Below are positions 1 to 5,040 of a stretch of 13,384 bases of DNA, one piece after another (position 1 is the stretch's first letter; every line of letters starts with the position of its first letter). The stretch covers positions 1 through 13,384 of the forward strand of contig DNYS01000296.1 of the NCBI GenBank assembly GCA_003506735.1, given 5' to 3'. Position numbers and translations under genes: made by a program. The DNA comes from Nitrospinota bacterium. GTDB lineage: Bacteria; UBA8248. The notes under the pieces were generated by a model. The model saw only the letters and a program-made list of their open reading frames with translations, was not told the origin of the DNA and searched no databases.

Positions 1-51
1 CTGTGACTTCTGCCGTGTGAAGGCAGCGCTCTTCCGCTGAGCTAACGGCCC
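1..51 (-). tRNA. tRNA-Val (anticodon CAC), 3' part beyond the window
   Basis: Read on the minus strand from 51 downward, the sequence gives a 7-nt acceptor strand (GGGCCGT), TA, a D-stem GCTC/GAGC around AGCGGAA, and a 5-bp anticodon stem CTGCC/GGCAG enclosing the 7-nt loop TTCACAC. Loop positions 34-36 are CAC, which reads the valine codon GUG. The variable region begins, but the T-arm and the acceptor 3' strand lie left of position 1, so the gene is cut by the window edge. It is divergent from the plus-strand gene at 207. Confidence 0.9.
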
Positions 52-206
52 ACGAGGTCAGGCTTTATCACAGGGGGTATCGGGGGGTCAAGAATGAGCC
101 GCCCCTCCGCGGGGTTTCGGGGAGCCACGCGGTCCGCTATGATGAATCGGTTCGATGGTCGAGCGCCCGGAATCGGCGGCGGTTTGGCCGAAGGAGAATT
201 GGACCC

Positions 207-431
207 ATGATGGAAGTTTCTCACAACGAAGTGAGGTACGAGTTGGAGGCGCGCGATCACGACCTCTACGGGTTCGGCGTCGACGTCTATATGGTCGAGC
301 AGGATGGCTCCCGGCCCAAGGAGCCGATCGCGTTTATTCCGGGGCGCGACGAAAGCGCCGCGGCCGTTCAGACGGAGCAATGGCTCAAGCTTGTCTTCCC
401 GGCCGAGTTTCAGGGAAAGAAGAAAAAATAG
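207..431 (+). CDS. small hypothetical protein, 74 aa
   Basis: I do not recognise this family. A strong ribosome binding site (AAGGAGAA at 191-198, 8 nt before the ATG) supports it as a real gene; a second ATG follows immediately at 210. The protein is soluble and acidic in its first two thirds, with no signal peptide or membrane segment. Its N-terminal half alternates charged and hydrophobic residues in a way that suggests beta strands (around RYELEARDHDLYGFGVDVYM). A helix-like segment with QTEQWLKLVFP follows, and the protein ends in a run of lysines (QGKKKK). It lies 85 bp upstream of the RidA gene in the same direction and may be co-transcribed with it. The function is unknown. Confidence 0.6.
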   Translation: MMEVSHNEVRYELEARDHDLYGFGVDVYMVEQDGSRPKEPIAFIPGRDESAAAVQTEQWLKLVFPAEFQGKKKK

Positions 432-516
432 CGCCCGCCGAGGCGTGCGGCCCCGGCTCCCGGCGCCGCCGGTTTCATCCGGCCCCCCGAGGGCGGGCCC
501 CCTCACGAGACCTGAA

Positions 517-909
517 TTGACTGAACCCCAATCCATCCAGACCGGCGATGCGCCGCGCCCCACCGGCCCGTTTGCCCAGGCCCGCCGCGCCGGGAACCTA
601 TTGTTCATCGCCGGCCAGCGCGGCATCGACCCGGCGACGGGCGAACTCGTCGCGCCGGACATCGAGACGCGCGCCCGGCGCACCTTCGAGAACCTCAAGG
701 CCATCGCCGAGGCGGCCGGGGGCTCGATGGCCGCCTTCCTATCTACGACGGTCTACGTCACCGACATGAGCGCCCACCGTCCGGTCATCAATCGGATGTA
801 CGAGGAATATTTCGGTGAAAATCTACCCACGCGGACCATCGTCGAGGTCCGGGCGCTGAATCAGGGCGATATCGTCGAGATCGAGGCGGTGGTCCTGCTC
901 CCATCGTAA
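517..909 (+). CDS. RidA/YjgF/UK114-family reactive intermediate deaminase
   Basis: RidA-family proteins hydrolyse reactive enamine/imine intermediates such as 2-aminoacrylate in the cytoplasm, usually as trimers. From a TTG start at 517 the protein is 130 residues, the normal family length. The N-terminal part has the family order 'GPFAQARRAGNLLFIAGQ', then IDPATGEL and the TTVYVTDM strand. The C-terminal part has PTRTIVEV with the conserved carboxylate-binding arginine (Arg106, matching E. coli RidA Arg105) and EIEAVVL with Glu123. The reading frame is open back to 304, but that upstream part overlaps the 74-residue gene and is not family-like, so TTG at 517 is preferred even though its Shine-Dalgarno is weak. 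The deaminase role is inferred from the family; subfamilies differ in activity. Confidence 0.88.
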   Translation: MTEPQSIQTGDAPRPTGPFAQARRAGNLLFIAGQRGIDPATGELVAPDIETRARRTFENLKAIAEAAGGSMAAFLSTTVYVTDMSAHRPVINRMYEEYFGENLPTRTIVEVRALNQGDIVEIEAVVLLPS

Positions 910-1126
910 AAGAAGCGCCGCAATGTCCCGAAAAATATCGCCGATTCTCCCGGTGGGTGCCACCTTCCGCCGTTCGCCGAGGGATCTTTTGCCGGCGCGG
1001 TATAGATACACTCCTTTGATGGATTTTCCGCTGCAAGAAAGGCGCGGTGGTTCGGGGGACTCTACTTCCCCGGCGCGGCCAGATTGCCCGCCCGCCACCG
1101 GATAGGTTCAGGACGGGCGGCCCACC

Positions 1127-1143
1127 GGCCCGAATATCGGGCC
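1127..1143 (-). other. GC-rich hairpin at the 3' end of the downstream Sec gene
   Basis: A 7-bp perfect inverted repeat (GGCCCGA / TCGGGCC with a 3-nt loop) overlaps the TAG stop of the minus-strand selenoprotein gene. It sits in the 233-bp gap between this gene and the convergent RidA gene. No T-run follows on either strand, so it is at most a weak terminator or an mRNA 3'-end stabiliser. I see no gene in the rest of 910-1142. Confidence 0.3.
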
Positions 1144-1778
1144 TAACCTTCCTTGCTGTTTTGCTCGGCGAGCTTTTCTTCCTTGAGCCGCGCCACCTCA
1201 GCCCGCACATCGTCGATCACATCGATTCCCCAGAAAATCTTTCCCTGGACGACGAAGGAGGGGATGCCGTAGATGCCCAGGCTCTTTCCTTGTGCCCGCT
1301 GGCTGTGAAGGGTTGCGAGGTAGCGCTTTTCGGCGATGACCTGCTTGATTTCCTCTCCGTCGAGGCCGACTTCCTCGCCGCACCGGGCGAGAATTTCTGG
1401 GCTTTCGAGATCGAGGTCATCCACCCACCGCGCCTTGTAGATGCGGTCGCGGAATTCCTTGAACTTCCCCTTGTCGCGCGCGTAAATGGTGACCATGTGG
1501 GCGTTCGTCGTGCGGTAGTCCGCTCCCGCCAGCCGGATGGGTACATTGTACTTTTCGGCGAGGGGCTTATGTTTATTTTCGTAGTTCTCTTGTTTGTCCC
1601 GGGGAGAATATCCGGCGAAATCCTGCCCCGGCGGTCTTCCTTCCCAGCCGATCCACTCGACCCGGACGTCGGGGTCTTCCTCGATGATCGGCACGCCACC
1701 CACGGTGGCCACGTAGCAGAAGGGTCAGGTGAAATCGGAGTACTTGACGACCACGATGGGTTCCTTGAGTTCGCCCAT
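1143..1778 (-). CDS. selenoprotein: DsbA-fold thiol oxidoreductase with UxxC active site (copy B)
   Basis: Reading from the ATG at 1778 gives a 211-residue protein if the UGA at 1725-1727 is decoded as Sec. The N-terminus runs VVVKYSDFT-U18-PFC21-Y, the usual beta-strand and CPxC active site of DsbA/FrnE-type proteins with Sec replacing the first cysteine. An alpha-helical insertion follows, then the cis-proline motif GIPSFVV (Pro173) and IFWGIDVIDDV, which resembles 2-hydroxychromene-2-carboxylate isomerase and GST-kappa relatives. There is no signal peptide, so it is probably cytoplasmic. The start has a good Shine-Dalgarno (AAGGGAG at 1793-1787, 8 nt away). It lies 77 bp downstream of a 77%-identical paralog. 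A truncated call starting at GTG 1712, just after the active site, would be wrong. Sec is inferred from the frame, motif position, hairpin and paralog. The substrate is unknown; a peroxide, disulfide or thiol redox role is likely. Confidence 0.9.
1695..1709 (-). promoter_or_regulatory. candidate bacterial SECIS hairpin, copy B
   Basis: On the minus strand GCCACC-GTG-GGTGGC begins 16 nt after the UGA (1725-1727): a perfect 6-bp stem with a 3-nt loop whose first base is G, starting 22 nt after the UGA. As I recall the bacterial SECIS consensus, the spacing and the loop G both fit. The same hairpin, base for base, sits at the same place in the paralog (2396-2410). It lies within codons, so part of the identity could be protein-driven. 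Confidence 0.7.
1725..1727 (-). other. in-frame UGA read as selenocysteine (Sec18, copy B)
   Basis: TGA on the minus strand, codon 18 of the gene starting at 1778. The context is DFT-UGA-PFCY, where homologous DsbA-fold proteins carry the N-terminal nucleophilic cysteine. The frame stays open for 193 more codons. Confidence 0.88.
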
Positions 1779-1814
1779 GGATGAATCTCCCTTGGCAGGG
1801 GCAGGGCCTCCGTG

Positions 1815-1844
1815 AAAAACGATCGGATCCGGGCGGCCCCGCCC
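1815..1844 (-). terminator. possible weak terminator/attenuator between the two Sec genes
   Basis: In the 77-bp gap between the paralogs the minus strand has GGGCGG-GG-CCGCCC (1844-1831), a perfect inverted repeat. A run of five T follows at 1819-1815, about 11 nt beyond the stem. The T-run is too far for a textbook rho-independent terminator. It could give partial termination, or simply be GC-rich sequence. Confidence 0.3.
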
Positions 1845-1855
1845 TCCTAGTTTTC

Positions 1856-2479
1856 TTAGTTTTGTTTCTCCAGGCGCTCTTGTTTGACGCGCTCGACCTC
1901 ATTCTTTACGTCGTCGATGACATCCTTGCCCCAGAAAATTTTCCCCTCGACGACGAAGGAGGGGATGCCGAAGATGCCCAGGCTCTTGCCTTGCTCCCGT
2001 TGGCTGTGGAGGGAGGCGAGGTAGCGCTTTTCGGCGATGACCTGCTTGATTTCCTCTCCGTCGAGGCCGACTTTCTCCCCGCACCGGGCGAGGACATCGG
2101 GGCTCTCGAGGTCGAGGTCCTCCACCCAGCGGGCCTTGTAGATGCGGTTGCGGAATTCCTTGAACTTGCCCTTGTCGCGCGCGTAGTAGGTGGCCATGTG
2201 GGCGTTCGTCGTCCGGTGACTGCTGCTGGCCGGATTGAGGGGAACGTCGTATTTCGCGGCGAGAGGCTTGTGGTTTTTCTCGTAGTTTTCTTTCCCCTCT
2301 CCGGGCTTGCGCTTCTTGAATTCCTGCCCCGGAGGACGGCCCTCCCAGCTGACCCATTCGACCAGGACCTCGGGGTCTTCCTCGATGACCGGCGTGCCAC
2401 CCACGGTGGCCACATAGCAGTAGGGTCAGGTGAAGTCCGAATATTTCACGACGACAATGGGTTCCTTCAACTCGCTCAT
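1856..2479 (-). CDS. selenoprotein: DsbA-fold thiol oxidoreductase with UxxC active site (copy A)
   Basis: From ATG 2479 the frame reads MSELKEPIVVVKYSDFT, then UGA (2428-2426, codon 18), then PYC21Y, and runs to TAA at 1858-1856: 207 residues counting Sec. The architecture matches copy B without a gap: U18xxC21, a helical insertion, a conserved Cys133 (ARCGEKVGLDG), cis-Pro173 in GIPSFVV, and IFWGKDVIDDV. A strong Shine-Dalgarno (GAGGAG, 2492-2487) stands 7 nt before the ATG. It is the promoter-proximal gene of the pair and is cut off from metX upstream by a terminator, so it should have its own promoter in roughly 2480-2538. By hand count 159 of 207 positions match copy B. The differences cluster at residues 53-91, suggesting that region sets substrate or partner specificity. 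An ordinary gene caller would report a truncated protein from GTG 2413. Confidence 0.9.
2396..2410 (-). promoter_or_regulatory. candidate bacterial SECIS hairpin, copy A
   Basis: Identical to the hairpin in copy B: GCCACC-GTG-GGTGGC on the minus strand, 16-30 nt after the UGA at 2428-2426. Closing the stem needs a GGT glycine codon. Beyond the stem, third positions and residues differ between the copies (GTG CCG ATC versus ACG CCG GTC), which hints at nucleotide-level constraint on the stem. Confidence 0.7.
2426..2428 (-). other. in-frame UGA read as selenocysteine (Sec18, copy A)
   Basis: TGA on the minus strand within DFT-UGA-PYCY, at exactly the same codon number as the UGA in the downstream paralog. 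Two independent nonsense mutations at the same catalytic codon, with both frames otherwise intact, are very unlikely. Confidence 0.88.
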
Positions 2480-2538
2480 TGGAGATCTCCTCAGGATTTC
2501 GAATGCCTCTTGCGGGGAAACCGGAATTCAAATGATCG

Positions 2539-2569
2539 AAAAGGCCCGCCCGGATTTTTAAGGCAGGCC
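2539..2569 (-). terminator. rho-independent terminator of metX
   Basis: On the minus strand, 12 nt after the metX stop, GGCCTGCC (2569-2562) pairs with GGCGGGCC (2550-2543): 8 bp including one G-U, with an 11-nt A-rich loop. TTTT follows directly. It separates metX from the Sec gene pair. Confidence 0.75.
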
Positions 2570-2580
2570 AGTATACTTAT

Positions 2581-4017
2581 TTATACCACCTCGGCCCGGT
2601 CGTGGTCGATAGACCCCCCTCCTCCGGGATCGACCCAGATTCCCCGGTCCCTGAGATACGCGACCGCCTCGGCGATGTCGCCCGGATCGCCCTCGAACTC
2701 GCACACCTGCCACCCCGAGTCGCTGCTCACGTCCCCGCGGATGATGTTGATGGCGAAAGGAAACTTTTTCGCCAACTCCCATAGCACCGGCCTGCGCACC
2801 TCCTCGGCAGGAAAGGTGCAAACCAGCCGCCGCGTACCCGGGGGAATCGGCATCGTATCGATTCCGATGGGGCCGTTCGCGTCCAGGCGGTTGAGAAAAT
2901 CGCCCACGACCCGCGTAAGCGGATCGATTTGGACGAGAAACGCATCGTGCCCGTAGGTGGACTCGATGTTGTGAAGCTCCACCTCGCGGCCGAGTTTCCG
3001 AAGGGCCTCGGCGATTTCGATGCTGCAGTGCGGGGGAAAGAGCCAGTCCGAAATAAAGCAGATGAGCATGCATTTGGTCCGCAGCCGATCGAGGGCGGCT
3101 TCGAGGTTCGGATGGCCCGCCGATGCGTCGTAGAGGTCCATCATCCTCGAAAGGTAGAGATAGGAATTAGCATCGAAGCGGTCCACGAATTTTTCACCTT
3201 GGTGGTCGAGGTAGCTCTCCACCTCGAAGCGGGCGGTGATCTCGTTCAAAAGCTCTCCCTCGTCGCGAACCCTCCGCCCGAATTTTTCCCACATGATGGG
3301 CCCGCTGAGGTAGGTGATGTGGGCGATCATGCGGGCCACGCTCAGGCCTTTTCGAGGCCCGCCGTCCGAGTTGTAGACGCCCTCGCGCCAGTCGGCGTCG
3401 GCCATTATGGCCGAGCGGGCGATTTTATCCCATGCAATTCCCATCGGCGTCAGCCGGGCGGCCCCGGCGACCGGAATGACCGAATCGCAAAAATCGCTGT
3501 AGCGCAGTCCCCATTCGAGGGTCTGCATCCCCGCCATCGAGCCGCCGATGACCGAGCGAAGGCGCCGCACCCCGAGTTCGTCCAAAAGCGCCTTTTGGAG
3601 CCGGACCGTATCCTCGACGGTCACAACCGGAAAATCCGTTCCGAACGGGCGGCCCGAGGCCGGGTCGATGGACGCAGGCCCCGTCGTCCCGGAGCAACCG
3701 CCGAGGTTGTTCGTGCTGACGACGAAATACCGGTCCGTATCGATAGCTTTTCCGGGGCCGATCATGGGGTCCCACCAGCCGGAGCGCGGGTCGTCCGGAC
3801 TGTGCACCCCCGCCGCATGGGCGTCTCCCGTCAGGGCATGGATGACGAGAAGGGCGTTGTCCTTGGAGGCGTTCAGCTCTCCATAGGTTTCATAGGCCAC
3901 GCGGACTCCTGCGAGTTCCCGCCCGGAATCGGTCCGGAACGGCCCGGACAAAGTGTAATACTTCGTTTCGGTCAAGCCCACGGAGCCGGGATCGGTGTTC
4001 AATTTCGAAATCCTCAT
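2581..4017 (-). CDS. metX: homoserine O-acetyltransferase with C-terminal NIL-like domain
   Basis: MetX transfers an acyl group from an acyl-CoA to homoserine, the first committed step of methionine synthesis. From ATG 4017 the protein is 478 residues. Residues 14-380 form the alpha/beta-hydrolase MetX domain with HALTGDAHA, NNLGGCSGTTGP, nucleophile Ser160 in GGSMAGMQ, Asp324 in ISDWLFPP and His357 in STYGHDAF. Residues about 396-463 (RRLVCTFP, FAINIIRGDV, AVAYLRDRGIWV) resemble the NIL domain found at the C-terminus of MetN methionine transporters. This suggests methionine sensing; plain MetX proteins are about 350-380 residues. The frame extends to GTG 4053, but that start has no Shine-Dalgarno, a terminator-like hairpin lies between the two starts, and the shorter N-terminus fits the family. 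Acetyl versus succinyl specificity cannot be settled by eye. Confidence 0.93.
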   Translation of the reverse strand: MRISKLNTDPGSVGLTETKYYTLSGPFRTDSGRELAGVRVAYETYGELNASKDNALLVIHALTGDAHAAGVHSPDDPRSGWWDPMIGPGKAIDTDRYFVVSTNNLGGCSGTTGPASIDPASGRPFGTDFPVVTVEDTVRLQKALLDELGVRRLRSVIGGSMAGMQTLEWGLRYSDFCDSVIPVAGAARLTPMGIAWDKIARSAIMADADWREGVYNSDGGPRKGLSVARMIAHITYLSGPIMWEKFGRRVRDEGELLNEITARFEVESYLDHQGEKFVDRFDANSYLYLSRMMDLYDASAGHPNLEAALDRLRTKCMLICFISDWLFPPHCSIEIAEALRKLGREVELHNIESTYGHDAFLVQIDPLTRVVGDFLNRLDANGPIGIDTMPIPPGTRRLVCTFPAEEVRRPVLWELAKKFPFAINIIRGDVSSDSGWQVCEFEGDPGDIAEAVAYLRDRGIWVDPGGGGSIDHDRAEVV

Positions 4018-4256
4018 ATCCAGAAAAACCGCCCTCGGGGGCGCACGAATCACAGTGGAGGCGGGGGGTGAATCCTCTCAAGAGAGCGGATTTTCCTCCC
4101 TTTTGGCTTCCTCATCAAGGGCGGGGGGGGGCGCGGGAAGGGATATCTGCTTGGCCATCGGGGAAGGGCCTGATACATTTGGCGGACACATGAGTTAGAG
4201 GCCGGAAATGCTGATGTACTTTTTGGCCTTGCAGTTTGAATGTTGAGGCGCACCTC
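4018..4256. promoter_or_regulatory. divergent intergenic region with metX leader hairpins
   Basis: This 239-bp gap separates metX (minus) from the DUF3891 gene (plus) and must hold promoters for both. Toward metX it has a hairpin at 4071-4092 (AATC, a CG bulge, CTCTC/GAGAG, GATT). It then has CGCCC-CCGA-GGGCG (4043-4030) followed by G and five T (4028-4024), ending just before ATG 4017. That arrangement looks like an attenuator. I could not match it to a SAM riboswitch class I know. A run of nine G lies around 4123-4131. No convincing -35/-10 pair was identified. Confidence 0.4.
4245..4248 (+). promoter_or_regulatory. Shine-Dalgarno deciding the GTG start of the DUF3891 gene
   Basis: GAGG stands 8 nt upstream of GTG 4257. 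The alternative TTG at 4236 has no such site, and the family N-terminus (MIVR) fits GTG 4257. Confidence 0.55.
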
Positions 4257-5024
4257 GTGATCGTCCGCCAAATGGAAGATAGCATTCGCCTGATCGCCCA
4301 GCACGACCACGCCAGGGCGGCGGGTACGATTGTACGCCATTGGGCGGGCGTGGATTTGATACCCCCGCCCCCGCCCGAGATAAAGGGGCCGGTCTGGTTC
4401 GCGGTGGACAATCACGATGTCGGCTGGTGCAAGACCGACGAGTCGCCCCTCTACGATCCGGAGACCCGGCTGCCGTTCAGCTTTTTCGGCATCACCTCGG
4501 ACGAGATCACCGAGATTTGGTCCGAGAGCATCGTCACCTGCGCCGATTTCCATGTTTTTTCGGGCTACCTGGTGAGCGTTCACTTCGGGCAGCTTGCCGA
4601 GGCCGGATGCCGGGGCGCGCCGCCCGGCGCCCTGAGCCGTCTCAAGGAGTTCGCTCGCTCCCAGACGCGGCGGCAGGCGGAATGGATGAAAGAGTTCTCC
4701 CCGGTGGAGATGGAGATGCGGGAGAAGGCGACGCTCCTTCTCCGCGCCTGCGATACCTTGTCGCTTTTAACCTGCCGGGCGCCCGAGATCAGCCCCCCCG
4801 CCGGGCAGATCCACCCTCTGACCCGGTGCGGCCTGAACGTACGCCCCACGGAAGAGGGCGGCCTGGAGATATCGCCCTGGCCGCTGGATACGGATTGTCT
4901 AGAACTCCGGTTTCCGGGATTGACGATTCCCGGCGAGCGCTTTGAGAGCGCGGAGGATATGAAAGATGCGTTGGAGCGTGCCGAGCCGGGCGTATTCGTC
5001 AGCCGGGTGACTCCGCTCTCCTGA
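4257..5024 (+). CDS. DUF3891-family protein
   Basis: From GTG 4257 the protein is 255 residues starting MIVRQMEDSIRLIAQHDHAR, the characteristic opening of DUF3891 proteins, whose biochemical role I do not know. Visible conserved-looking polar positions are His16-Asp17-His18 in AQHDHARAAG and His53-Asp54 in VDNHDVGW. Together these resemble the spaced His and HD pairs of metal-dependent HD-fold enzymes, but that is only a resemblance. There is no signal peptide and no membrane segment. It opens a run of six plus-strand genes and ends in TGA 16 bp before the Nudix-hpnCD gene, so co-transcription with squalene synthesis is likely. A TTG start at 4236 would add seven residues. Confidence 0.7.
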   Translation: MIVRQMEDSIRLIAQHDHARAAGTIVRHWAGVDLIPPPPPEIKGPVWFAVDNHDVGWCKTDESPLYDPETRLPFSFFGITSDEITEIWSESIVTCADFHVFSGYLVSVHFGQLAEAGCRGAPPGALSRLKEFARSQTRRQAEWMKEFSPVEMEMREKATLLLRACDTLSLLTCRAPEISPPAGQIHPLTRCGLNVRPTEEGGLEISPWPLDTDCLELRFPGLTIPGERFESAEDMKDALERAEPGVFVSRVTPLS

Positions 5025-5040
5025 AACGCGGCGAGAGGCT

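Noticed and set aside
923..1105. Small plus-strand ORF between RidA and the Sec genes
   Set aside because: It has arginine/proline-rich low-complexity content, no clear ribosome binding site and no recognisable motif.
1143..1712. Short DsbA-like gene starting at GTG 1712 (and 2413 in the paralog)
   Set aside because: It would begin just after the active-site cysteine pair and lacks a ribosome binding site. The real ATG with a strong Shine-Dalgarno is 66 nt upstream through the UGA.
1781..2956. Long plus-strand open frame (391 codons) opposite the Sec genes and metX
   Set aside because: It is antisense to three recognisable genes and has no family-like motifs; long antisense frames are expected at this GC content.
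4018..4235. SAM riboswitch upstream of metX
   Set aside because: I looked for SAM-I, SAM-II and SAH-type core motifs from memory and could not align any; only hairpins and a terminator-like element were visible.
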